Position numbers and translations under genes: made by a program
Origin: Streptomyces zhaozhouensis
GTDB taxonomy: Bacteria; Actinomycetota; Actinomycetes; Streptomycetales; Streptomycetaceae
Assembly: GCF_900230195.1 (NCBI RefSeq)
Contig: NZ_OCNE01000027.1
Span: 1 to 64,000 of the forward strand
Direction: 5' to 3'
DNA: 64,000 nt
Shown: in pieces, positions 8,694 through 15,260 of the stretch
Layout of the letters: every line of letters begins with the position of its first letter
Numbering within the stretch: position 1 is the first letter of the stretch
The notes under the pieces: model-generated
Told to the model about the DNA's origin: nothing
Databases searched by the model: none
What the model saw: the letters and a program-made list of their open reading frames with translations, nothing else

Positions 8694-8864
8694 GTGGGTC
8701 CGATACTTCTCGTACTGCTTCTCGCTCTTATTTTCTTCGGCCTCGGGTTCGCGGTGGAGGCCCTGTGGTGGATCGCCGTGATCATCCTGATCATCTGGCT
8801 TCTCGGTTTCTTCATCCGCCCCGCCGGAGCGGGCGGCCAGCGGGGCCGCTGGTACCGCTGGTAG
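8694..8864 (+). CDS. Small hydrophobic membrane protein, copy 2
   Basis: A second 56-residue paralog of the protein at 8190. It has the same two-helix plan (LLVLLLALIFFGLGF near the start, IAVIILIIWLLGF in the middle), the same RPAG.GG..GRWYRW tail and the same total length. Substitutions are conservative, such as LLF to IFF, so both copies look maintained. The start is GTG 8694, nine bases after GGAGG. Convergent with the small HTH gene 39 bases away. Function unknown. Confidence 0.82.
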   Translation: MGPILLVLLLALIFFGLGFAVEALWWIAVIILIIWLLGFFIRPAGAGGQRGRWYRW

Positions 8865-8903
8865 ACGCGGGCGGACGGGCGGTCGGACCGGAGGGAACCC
8901 CCT

Positions 8904-9152
8904 TCAGTCGGGTGGGGCCTCCGCGTCGGGGAGTTCGGCGTCGTCAGTGGCGGGGACATAGCGCAGAAGATCGCCGGGTTGGCAGTCGAGAACCTCGCAC
9001 AGGGCCTCAAGAGTGCTGAAGCGGACAGCTTTGGCGCGGCCGTTCTTCAGTACGGCGAGGTTGGCGGGGGAGATGCCGACATAGTCGGCGAGACGGCTGA
9101 CGGTGAGTTTGCGCCTGGCCATCATGACGTCGATGTCGACGACGATCGGCAT
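8904..9152 (-). CDS. Small XRE-type helix-turn-helix regulator
   Basis: An 82-residue Cro/C1-like DNA-binding protein of the YozG type: MMARRKLTVSRLADYVGISP, then ANLAVLKNGRAKAVRFSTLE and CEVLDCQPGDLL. It is a single HTH domain with an acidic tail (DDAELPDAEAPPD) and no sensor domain. Its ATG shares one base with the stop of the DUF2975 gene (TGATG), so the two are co-translated. HTH-DUF2975 pairs recur across Gram-positive bacteria, and the HTH is expected to autoregulate; the paired palindromes upstream of the operon (9712-9749) are the natural binding sites. Confidence 0.9.
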   Translation of the reverse strand: MPIVVDIDVMMARRKLTVSRLADYVGISPANLAVLKNGRAKAVRFSTLEALCEVLDCQPGDLLRYVPATDDAELPDAEAPPD

Positions 9153-9697
9153 CAGACCAACCCTTTGAGTTCGTCGTGCATACGAGTGGCTTCGTCGTCG
9201 CGCTCGATGGCCTGGTGCAGCAGGGTGCGCAGCAGGAGCATGACCAGGGTCCCGGTGCCCGCCGCCAGGGCGGTCCCCCACGGGTAGAGGGTGAAGCTGA
9301 GCGGCACGGCGTCGCCGACGCGCACGGCGAGGAGGGCCAGCAGGACGGTCGCGCCGGCGAGCGCGCGGACGGTGACCGTGAGGTAGGGCAGCGAGGCGGA
9401 GCTGAGGGCTTCGCCGTTCTGGGCGAGCGTGACCACGCGCCAGACGCAGACGACGACGACCTGAACCAGCAGCAGGGCGGCGATGGTGTAGAGCGCCACC
9501 CCGGTGCCGTGCGTCCGCATGACGGAGGACACGAGGTCGTTGCCCTCCGTGACGGTCCCGTCGGGCGACACGGTGAGGCCGCCGCTCCGGTCGCGTTCGG
9601 TGTGCGCGAGGAACGCGGTCAGCGCTTGGATGCCCAGGGCGAGGGCGAACACCGCGACGAGGGCGGCGCGCAGGGCACGCGGGAGTAGGTGTGTCAT
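9152..9697 (-). CDS. DUF2975 membrane protein
   Basis: A 181-residue four-helix membrane protein of the DUF2975 family. Hydrophobic segments lie at about 8-28, 69-90, 107-127 and 135-157. Residues 30-62 form an external loop, and the charged C-terminus (HQAIERDDEATRMHDELKGLV) is cytoplasmic. Function is unknown; the constant partner is the small HTH regulator encoded directly downstream. A simple reading is that the membrane protein senses or modulates the regulator (inference). Start ATG 9697 is preceded by GGAG on the minus strand and lies 15 bases from the first operator palindrome. Confidence 0.85.
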   Translation of the reverse strand: MTHLLPRALRAALVAVFALALGIQALTAFLAHTERDRSGGLTVSPDGTVTEGNDLVSSVMRTHGTGVALYTIAALLLVQVVVVCVWRVVTLAQNGEALSSASLPYLTVTVRALAGATVLLALLAVRVGDAVPLSFTLYPWGTALAAGTGTLVMLLLRTLLHQAIERDDEATRMHDELKGLV

Positions 9698-9711
9698 CCG
9701 GACTCCATGAT

Positions 9712-9749
9712 CTATCGATTAACGATAGAACTCTATCATTATTCGATAG
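9712..9749 (-). promoter_or_regulatory. Twin palindromic operators for the HTH-DUF2975 operon
   Basis: Two inverted repeats of one design: CTATCG-ATTAA-CGATAG (9712-9728, perfect) and CTATCA-TTATT-CGATAG (9733-9749, one mismatch). Their starts are 21 bases apart, two helical turns, so two dimers would bind the same DNA face. The stretch is strikingly AT-rich for this genome and sits just upstream of the DUF2975 start, where a promoter is expected. Binding by the 82-residue HTH protein is inferred. Confidence 0.75.
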
Positions 9750-9920
9750 CCCCTCTGGGTGGCCGGGTCGACGGCCCGGCCGGGCCCGGTCGGTTTCCGG
9801 TCGGCGCGACCCCAGGGGGCTTCTGCCGGGGGTGGGCGGCACGTGGGCGCTTCAACGACGAAGCCGCTCCGTACCGGAGGTACGGAGCGGCCATCGCCGG
9901 CGCGCGGGGTTCGTGATGTG

Positions 9921-10071
9921 GGGAACGTCCCCGCGCGTGCGGGGAGCAGTCGAAGCCGATCAGGTAGGACTCGCCGGGGACGGGGCCATCCCCGCACGTG
10001 CGGGGAGCAGGTGGTCTTGGACGGCGCCGCGCCCGCGCGGCGGGGAACACCCCCGCGCGTGCGGGGAGCAG
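9921..10071 (-). CRISPR. CRISPR array A, type I-E-like, 3 repeats and 2 spacers
   Basis: Three 29-base repeats at 9921-9949, 9982-10010 and 10043-10071, separated by two spacers of exactly 32 bases. Read on the minus strand the repeat is CTGCTCCCCGC-(ACGCGCGGGG)-N3-TTCCC-like, matching the type I-E pattern (compare the E. coli repeat GAGTTCCCCGC...GCGGGGATAAACCG). The middle repeat differs in its first bases and in the loop (CACGTG), consistent with age. The leader lies at the high-coordinate end, so new spacers should enter there and transcription should run leftwards. No cas genes are in the window. Confidence 0.92.
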
Positions 10072-10129
10072 AGTTCGTGAGCTGCGGGTTTATCCGCGGT
10101 GGAGGTGGATTTTACTTACTTTACCTTTG
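10072..10129 (-). promoter_or_regulatory. Leader of CRISPR array A
   Basis: 58 bases next to the last repeat match the flank of array B at 49 of 58 positions. The distal 22 bases (10108-10129, an AT-rich TTTTACTTACTTTACC block) are identical. The similarity stops sharply after CTTTG. This is the expected form of a leader with adaptation and promoter signals. It overlaps the 3' end of the GNAT gene. Confidence 0.8.
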
Positions 10130-10743
10130 GTCTCCACGGTGCCTGCGTCGGAAGCGGACTCGTCGGTCGAACGCGGCCGTGCGTCCCCCGGCGTGGTGGG
10201 TGACACGCCCGCTCTCCACTCATGTTCCAGGATGGAGTGGGTCACGGAGTCGCGCCAGGTTCCGGCGACGTGGACGTGGTCGCGGATCGTGCCCTCCTCG
10301 ACCATGCCGACGCGGCGCAGCAGCGCGGCGGACGCGTCGTTCTGCGGGGCGCGGGCTGCCCAGACGCGGTGGAGGCCCAGGTGGTCGAAGCCCAACGTCA
10401 GGAGCAGGGTGACCAGTTCGGTTCCCAGGCCGCGTCCCCACACCGACGGGTGGAGGGCGAACCCGATCTGGGCGGCGCGTTGTCCTTCGAGCGCCAGGCG
10501 GGCGTACCCGATCAACTGGCCGTCCGCCGCGCACACCGCCAGGGCGTACTCCGTGCGCGGTTGCGCGACGGCGGAGACCATCGAACGGGCGACGATTCCA
10601 CCGACCTGCCCCCGGGTGCGCGGCTCGAACGAGAGGTGCCGGGTCGCCTCCGCGTTTCCGTAGAGGGCGTGAACGGCGTCCACGTCGTCCGTCGTCAACT
10701 CGCGCAGGGAGAGCCGGTCGGTGGAGAGGTCGATCGGGTACAT
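10090..10743 (-). CDS. GNAT-family N-acetyltransferase (RimJ/RimL-like)
   Basis: A 217-residue protein whose first ~175 residues form a RimJ/RimL-type GNAT domain: LSTDRLSLREL, then IGYARLA, IGFALHPSVWGRGLGTELV with the acetyl-CoA loop (WGRGLGTE), LGLHRVWA, NDASAALLRRVGM and WRDSVTHSILEHEW. It should acetylate an amine; the substrate is unknown. The family normally stops soon after the HEW motif. Here the frame continues about 40 more residues and ends inside the CRISPR leader (last residues KGKVSKIHLHRG), as if the original 3' end was replaced when the leader arrived. Start ATG 10743. Confidence 0.88.
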   Translation of the reverse strand: MYPIDLSTDRLSLRELTTDDVDAVHALYGNAEATRHLSFEPRTRGQVGGIVARSMVSAVAQPRTEYALAVCAADGQLIGYARLALEGQRAAQIGFALHPSVWGRGLGTELVTLLLTLGFDHLGLHRVWAARAPQNDASAALLRRVGMVEEGTIRDHVHVAGTWRDSVTHSILEHEWRAGVSPTTPGDARPRSTDESASDAGTVETKGKVSKIHLHRG

Positions 10744-10762
10744 GCCGTGGGGCGTGGTGCGG

Positions 10763-10969
10763 TCAGTCGGCGAAGGTGGAACGCTTGGCGGCGTCCACGA
10801 AGGCGTTCCACGCCGAGGTGGGGAAGGTGAACGCGCCGAGGGCGCGGTCCTTGCTGTCGCCGACGGCCACGAGGCCGTCGGCGGTGCGTTGGGTTTCGAC
10901 GCAGCTGCCGCTGCCGCCGTTGGAGTAGGTCGACTTGCGCCACCTGGAGGTCGGCAGGTCGTATCGCAT
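10763..10969 (-). CDS. DUF397 protein
   Basis: A 68-residue DUF397 protein: RWRKSTYSNGGSGSCVE (residues 9-25), then VAVGDSKDRALGAFTF and SAWNAFVDAAK. DUF397 proteins follow DUF5753-type HTH regulators in Streptomyces, as here, and seem to act as their small partners, possibly toxin/antitoxin-like or as modulators. I chose ATG 10969 because AAGGA lies seven bases before it. A GTG at 10984 that overlaps the regulator's stop (GTGA) is also possible and would add five residues. Confidence 0.88.
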   Translation of the reverse strand: MRYDLPTSRWRKSTYSNGGSGSCVETQRTADGLVAVGDSKDRALGAFTFPTSAWNAFVDAAKRSTFAD

Positions 10970-10980
10970 CGTCGTGTCCT

Positions 10981-11841
10981 TCACTTGCCGTCGAGCTCCG
11001 CAGCGATAGCGGAGATCAAGGTCATTGACTCCGGCGAGGATAGCGCCTGAGTGCGGAGGTGTTCAGCCGCGATTCGGTAGGGTTCCACGCTGGTTTCCTC
11101 CTCGACGAAGACCCGGCTGTCCTTCTGCTCCAGGAAGACGATGTCCATGTCCGCGGCCCCGCTGAAGGTGAAGTGGAGGAAGCTCCCGTCCAGACCCGCG
11201 TGCGCACCACGGGCGAACGGGATGACCTGGATGGCCAGGTGGGGCGGGTTGTTGATCTCGACCAGCCTGCGCAACTGCTCGGCCATGACCTCGGGACTTC
11301 CGACCTGGCGGCGGAGGATCGCCTCGTCCAACAGGCAGAGCAGGCGTGGCTTCTCGTCTTGGGTGAGCAACTGCTGGCGTTCCATGCGCACCTGGACGGC
11401 GTGGTCGACGGATGGGCTGTGCGGAGTTGGAAAGCCGCTGATGATGGCGCGGGCGTAGGCCTCGGTCTGGAGCAGTCCCGGAACCACCAGCGCTTCGTAC
11501 TGGAAGATGGTGCTCGCGGTGGACTCCAGCTCGATCAGTTCGACGAGTTTCGGGGTCAGCACATCCTGTCGTTGCTGCCACCAGCCGCGTTGTTTGCTGT
11601 TCCGGTTGAGTTCGAGCAGCCCGTCGCGTAGCCGGCGGTCGGACACCTCGTAGAGGTCCAGGAGCGCGACCAGTTCGAGGCGGCTCAGCCCGGTCTTGCC
11701 GCCTTCGAGGCGACTGACCTTGGTGTCGCTGGTGTCCAGGGCCTCGGCTGCGTCCTGTTGCGACTTGCCGACCTGCTCACGCAGTCGGCGCAGCTCCAAG
11801 CCGAGCCTCATCCGACGGACCGTGCTGACCGCGCGTCCCAT
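10981..11841 (-). CDS. XRE-type HTH regulator with DUF5753 domain
   Basis: A 286-residue regulator of the WhiJ-like family. An N-terminal HTH (LGLELRRLREQVGKSQQDAA, then DTSDTKVSRLEGGKTGLSRL) is followed from about residue 95 by a DUF5753 domain (TASTIFQYEALVVPGLLQTE, DEAILRRQVGSPEVM, IQVIPFARGAHAGLDGSF, VFLEQKDSRVFVEEE). Members control development and antibiotic production in Streptomyces, usually as paralogous sets with DUF397 and HATPase genes. Start ATG 11841 has GGGAGGT at ideal spacing; an upstream ATG at 11874 has no such site. Divergent from the HATPase gene. Confidence 0.92.
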   Translation of the reverse strand: MGRAVSTVRRMRLGLELRRLREQVGKSQQDAAEALDTSDTKVSRLEGGKTGLSRLELVALLDLYEVSDRRLRDGLLELNRNSKQRGWWQQRQDVLTPKLVELIELESTASTIFQYEALVVPGLLQTEAYARAIISGFPTPHSPSVDHAVQVRMERQQLLTQDEKPRLLCLLDEAILRRQVGSPEVMAEQLRRLVEINNPPHLAIQVIPFARGAHAGLDGSFLHFTFSGAADMDIVFLEQKDSRVFVEEETSVEPYRIAAEHLRTQALSSPESMTLISAIAAELDGK

Positions 11842-12060
11842 TTCTACCTCCCGTGACTTCGGTGAACGGGGCACAAGTCTGCCGCATCCCGCACCTGTTG
11901 GGGTATCAGAACACTTAGGCGAATCGCAAATCTGCGGTGAGCGGCTTGCGAAGCGTCGGGCGTTGGGCCACTCTGAGGGTGCTGACGCTGCGCGCCTGGC
12001 GAGTGACTAGTCGTTGCCCTCGTGCGCCCTCATCGAGCGTCGGCGTGTCCGGGAGGTGCC

Positions 12061-12546
12061 ATGACGAATCCGTTGCGACCCGTTGTCGGCCACGGGGTGG
12101 CCGTACGAGCGAAACGTGGCTGGGCCTTACAAGTGCGCCCCGCCGAGATCGAGTTCTGGCGCCAGGCCGCAGGTCGGCTGATGGCTGACTGGGGTGCTTC
12201 CACGGCCGTGACCGATGTCGTTCGGCTCGGTGTCTCTGAGCTGCTGGCGAATGTCAGCCGCCATGTCGAGGATCAACGTTGCCGTCTCAGCGTCACTCGT
12301 GCGGGTGGTGATGTGCTGGTCGAGGTCGTCGACCGTTCCAACCAGCCTCCGCTGGTCGGGGAAGTGCCCGACTGGAACGCGGAGTCCGGGCGAGGGCTGT
12401 GGATGTTGCGCGAAATGGTCGACGACTTCGGCTACATGCCCAGGCCCTACGCCCTGCGGGTCGCCCGCCGAGGGACCGTGCTGCGCATGGGGAAGACCGT
12501 CTGGTTCTCGTGCAAAGCCGTCCTTCCGGAACGGGGCGTCGGGTGA
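12061..12546 (+). CDS. HATPase (RsbW/SpoIIAB-like) regulatory protein with a TTA codon
   Basis: A 161-residue single-domain GHKL ATPase of the anti-sigma kinase type. The N-box is SELLANVSRHV (around 60-70), the G1 Asp is in VEVVDRS, and the glycine-rich lid is ESGRGLWML. Such proteins phosphorylate anti-anti-sigma factors or bind partners directly, and they accompany DUF5753/DUF397 genes in abaA-like clusters. Codon 23 is TTA (12127-12129), the codon read by the bldA tRNA in Streptomyces, so translation may be restricted to late growth. Start ATG 12061 follows GGGAGG. Its stop overlaps the next GTG. Confidence 0.87.
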   Translation: MTNPLRPVVGHGVAVRAKRGWALQVRPAEIEFWRQAAGRLMADWGASTAVTDVVRLGVSELLANVSRHVEDQRCRLSVTRAGGDVLVEVVDRSNQPPLVGEVPDWNAESGRGLWMLREMVDDFGYMPRPYALRVARRGTVLRMGKTVWFSCKAVLPERGVG

Positions 12547-12947
12547 ACGCGCGGGCGCACGATGCGCGTTCGGGCCTGGGGCCTGCGGAGTGGGAGTTCC
12601 AGATACCGGTGCCGGGGTTGGTGGGTGCGGAGCAACGGGCGTGGGGTCCCTGTTGGTTCTGGTGTGGGCACCGGGTGGCGCCGGTGGTGTGGATCGGCTG
12701 CCTCACCTCGGAGGGCGCGACTGCCCCGCTGTATGCCTGCGACGGGTGTTTGCGGCAACTCGCGGCGATGGCCTGGGACTTCACTGATGCCGTGCGTGGG
12801 GCGCCACGCGGCTGTGACGGGCGGGCGTTGGAGCCGTACCGGCCGGCGGACGGTGCATGGATGCCCTGGGCCCGGCGGGGCCGTGGGCGGCCTCGGGCCC
12901 GCACCACGTTCGGCACCCGTTTCTGGCAGGGGGGCTGGCCGTCGTGA
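12543..12947 (+). CDS. Hypothetical Cys-rich protein
   Basis: A 134-residue protein I do not recognise. It has two metal-site-like clusters, C37-x3-C41-x-H43 and C66-x2-C69 (YACDGC), plus C53, so zinc binding is plausible. It is rich in Trp and Arg, and the C-terminal third is basic. The GTG start overlaps the HATPase stop and its own stop overlaps the GTG of the next gene, so three genes appear translationally coupled. Its constant position in this module suggests it serves the same regulatory circuit. Confidence 0.72.
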   Translation: MNARAHDARSGLGPAEWEFQIPVPGLVGAEQRAWGPCWFWCGHRVAPVVWIGCLTSEGATAPLYACDGCLRQLAAMAWDFTDAVRGAPRGCDGRALEPYRPADGAWMPWARRGRGRPRARTTFGTRFWQGGWPS

Positions 12948-13288
12948 ACGACATCGTGCGGGGGGCGGACCGGGTGTTGATCCAGGAGCGGGGGCCCGGG
13001 GTGCCGGGGGGCATCTACGGGGCGGAGTGCATGAGTTGCGAGGCGGTCTCTCCGTTGTTCGACGACGATTCGCTGCCGGTGGCGGTCTGGGCGCTCCAGC
13101 ACTCGCAGGATCAGCCGGATCACACGTTGTTCCTGGCTCGGACGGAGCGCCACTGGCGTGTGGTCCCGCGTCCGGACGACCCCCAGCCGCCGTCGTCCCC
13201 CGGCCCGGGGTTCGCCGGTCCGGCGTTCGTCGGCCTGATGTGTCTGCTGACGGCCCTCTCGGGTCTGCTGCCCGCCCTGACCGCCTGA
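12944..13288 (+). CDS. Small zinc-ribbon-like protein (DUF7848-like)
   Basis: A 114-residue protein with C29-x2-C32 (AECMSCEA), followed by WALQHSQDQPDHTLF and WRVVPRP. This matches the pattern of small Streptomyces proteins in which a Cys pair is followed by a W-A-x-x-H segment (DUF7848-like). A hydrophobic C-terminal tail (FVGLMCLLTALSGLLPALTA) could anchor it in the membrane. Such proteins commonly sit in HTH/DUF397/HATPase modules; the function is unknown. GTG start 12944 overlaps the upstream stop. Confidence 0.68.
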   Translation: MNDIVRGADRVLIQERGPGVPGGIYGAECMSCEAVSPLFDDDSLPVAVWALQHSQDQPDHTLFLARTERHWRVVPRPDDPQPPSSPGPGFAGPAFVGLMCLLTALSGLLPALTA

Positions 13289-13327
13289 CCACTTGAACCG
13301 AACCGACCTTGTGAGGAGAACCCCGCC

Positions 13328-13786
13328 ATGCTGACGACGATCAACCGTTCCCCGATCCCCATCACCTTCCACGTCCTGGCCACCACCCAGACCAACCACG
13401 TGCTGATGGTGCGCGGGACGCGTGAGGACGGCCAGGAGGGGTGGGTGCTGCCGCACGGGCGGGTGCCTCAGGGGCGCTGCATCATTCTGGCCGCCCGCGA
13501 GGCGTTGCTGGAGGCCACCGGCTGCGACCGCACCCTGTCCGAAGTCCTCGCGGTCAGCCCCACCACGGATGACGCCGGGACGCTCAACGGCCTGACGTAT
13601 GTGCTGGACGGCGGGGTCCTGCCCCAACTGCCCGCCAGGGAACCGAAGGAGGGCGCGGGCTGGGTCCCGCTGCGCGAGCTGTACGAGCCCCCGGCCCTCT
13701 ACCAGTACGCCATCATCGCCACCGGCCAACGCCGCCGCCTCCCCCTCCTGATCAACACCGACCGCCCGGAGGCGGCCTTCATCTGA
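13328..13786 (+). CDS. NUDIX-fold protein with a degenerate catalytic box
   Basis: A 152-residue NUDIX-fold protein. The box (Gx5Ex7REUxEExGU) reads GRVPQGRCIILAAREALLEA then TGC. The first Glu of the box is Arg, and the REUxEE core is REALLEA, so one of the paired metal-binding Glu residues is Leu. The fold is clear (LPHGRVPQG, LAVSPTTDD, WVPLREL), but hydrolase activity is doubtful; a nucleotide-sensing role is possible. Start ATG 13328 follows GTGAGGAG. It is the last gene of the regulatory module, 60 bases before CRISPR array B. Confidence 0.78.
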   Translation: MLTTINRSPIPITFHVLATTQTNHVLMVRGTREDGQEGWVLPHGRVPQGRCIILAAREALLEATGCDRTLSEVLAVSPTTDDAGTLNGLTYVLDGGVLPQLPAREPKEGAGWVPLRELYEPPALYQYAIIATGQRRRLPLLINTDRPEAAFI

Positions 13787-13845
13787 CGGGGGAGGGGGAG
13801 GGGACGCGGGCCGCCCCGGCCGGGCTGGCCGGGCTGGCCGGGCCG

Positions 13846-14057
13846 ATTTACACCCCCGGGCGTGCGAGGAGCAGCCGCGCCAGTTCCCTGACGATGTGGT
13901 CGGGCGGGGAACACCCCCGCGCGTGCGGGGAGCAGGCCCTGCCGACCGCGAACAGCCTGCGGTTCCAGGGAACATCCCCGCGCGTGCGGGGAGCAGGTCG
14001 GCTCAACTTCGTCGGGCTCGGGCCGCTGGGGAACACCCCCGCGCGTGCGGGGAGCAG
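13846..14057 (-). CRISPR. CRISPR array B, type I-E-like, 4 repeats and 3 spacers
   Basis: Repeats at 13846-13874 (degenerate), 13907-13935, 13968-13996 and 14029-14057, with three spacers of exactly 32 bases. The three right-hand repeats are nearly identical. The leftmost has lost its first bases and carries two changes in the stem, the usual state of the oldest, leader-distal repeat. The repeat family is the same as in array A. All five spacers of the two arrays look different from each other. The leader is on the right, so transcription should run leftwards. Confidence 0.93.
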
Positions 14058-14115
14058 AGTTCGTGACCTGCGGGTTCATCAGCGACAGTGGCCGATTTTA
14101 CTTACTTTACCTTTG
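14058..14115 (-). promoter_or_regulatory. Leader of CRISPR array B
   Basis: Homologous to the array A leader over the same 58 bases (49 identical; the distal 22, 14094-14115, fully identical). From 14116 to the SDR stop at 14354 there is no gene; I see no further conserved element there. Confidence 0.8.
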
Positions 14116-14353
14116 ACTCCGAGGCAGCCGGGTTCGCGATACACGGGCCGGCGATCCCGAAGTGTCATCGCTTACTCCCCTTCCCCCTGACGGTCAGCGA
14201 ACAACCCCGACCGCCTCCACCCTATTGGGCTGCCGCAGTTGGGCTGCCGCCTCGCCCGCCGAGCGCGCGCTCACCACGGCGGCGGCCCCGCGACCTCAAC
14301 GGCCAATTGCTCCCGCCGGGCCGGGGCCCGGGAAGCCGCCGCGTGGGGGGCGG

Positions 14354-15109
14354 CTATGCCGCGTAGCCGCCGTCGATCCTCAGTACCGCGCCGGTGACGT
14401 AGGACGCCTGGGGGCTGGCGAGGAAGACGACGCCCGCGGCGATCTCCTCCGGCCTGCCGTAGCGGCCCATCGCCGTGGTCGGGAGGAACACGGCCGCGCC
14501 GGGGCCGTCGGCGGGGTTTGCTTCGGTGTCGACGAACCCGGGCTGGACGACGTTGACCGTGATGCCCCGGTGCGCCAGGTCGCGGGCCGCGCCCCGGCTG
14601 AAGCCCTCAAGGGCGGCCTTCGAGCCGGTGTAGTACGCCATCCCCTGGAAGCCCGCCCGATGGACCACGCCCGAGCTGATGTTGACGATCCGCCCGCCGT
14701 CGGGCAGCAGCGGCACCGCTGCCTGGACCCCGGCGAGCACGCTGGTGTAGTTGAGGGCGAGCTGCCGGTCGATGGTGGCCTGGTCCACCTGCTCGCCGAG
14801 GACGCCGCCACCGCCCACGGCCGCGTTGTTGACCAGTATGTCCAGCCTCCCGAACTGGTCAACCACGCGCCGGATCAGGTCCGCCGCCTGCTCCGCGTCC
14901 GCCTGGTCGGCCTGGAACGCCGCCGCGCGCACCCCCTTCGCCTCCAGTTCGGCGACCACGGCCTTGGCCCGGTCCGCCGAGGACGCGTAGCTGATCGCGA
15001 CGTCGGCCCCCTCGTCGGCCAGCGCCAGCGCGGTCGCCGCCCCGATCCCGCGCGAGCCGCCGGTCACGATGGCCACCTTGTTGTCCAGCTTGTTGCCCGG
15101 CTTTCCCAT
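14354..15109 (-). CDS. SDR-family oxidoreductase
   Basis: A 251-residue classical short-chain dehydrogenase. The NAD(P)-binding motif is TGGSRGIG (about 16-23), followed by NNAAVG, the catalytic Ser in IVNISSG, YYTGSK (Tyr and Lys of the active site), PGFVDTEANP and the C-terminal VTGAVLRIDGGYAA. A basic Ser-Arg after the first Gly pair suggests NADP. The substrate is unknown; close relatives are annotated as 3-oxoacyl-ACP reductase-like. It is divergent from a TetR gene with a large perfect inverted repeat between them, so it is very likely that regulator's target. Start ATG 15109 follows GGAAGAAG. Confidence 0.93.
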   Translation of the reverse strand: MGKPGNKLDNKVAIVTGGSRGIGAATALALADEGADVAISYASSADRAKAVVAELEAKGVRAAAFQADQADAEQAADLIRRVVDQFGRLDILVNNAAVGGGGVLGEQVDQATIDRQLALNYTSVLAGVQAAVPLLPDGGRIVNISSGVVHRAGFQGMAYYTGSKAALEGFSRGAARDLAHRGITVNVVQPGFVDTEANPADGPGAAVFLPTTAMGRYGRPEEIAAGVVFLASPQASYVTGAVLRIDGGYAA

Positions 15110-15196
15110 GTGCTTCTTCCCGCTTCTCTCGATGCCGCGACCGCGTGCCGCGTACTGCGCGTTGCACGTCGCGTGTCGTGCGCCGCGCGTCGCGGA

Positions 15197-15248
15197 GTTC
15201 TTGACCGTTCGGTCCACCATATGGGTGGTGGACCGAACGGTCAAGAAC
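15197..15248. promoter_or_regulatory. Perfect 23-bp inverted repeat: TetR operator region
   Basis: Arms 15197-15219 and 15226-15248 are perfect inverse copies around a 6-base centre. Each arm contains ACCGTTCGGT, itself a palindrome with two central bases, so there are two symmetric TetR-type sites. The element ends 12 bases before the TetR start and lies upstream of the SDR gene, so bound repressor would block both divergent promoters. Confidence 0.85.
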
Positions 15249-15260
15249 TATCCTGTGGGT

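Noticed and set aside
13818..13841. CCGGGCTGG triple repeat left of CRISPR array B
   Set aside because: Short GC-rich slippage, not part of the 29/32-base array periodicity.
9921..14115. A complete CRISPR-Cas system
   Set aside because: Only arrays and leaders are present; no gene in the window resembles Cas3, Cascade subunits, Cas1 or Cas2.
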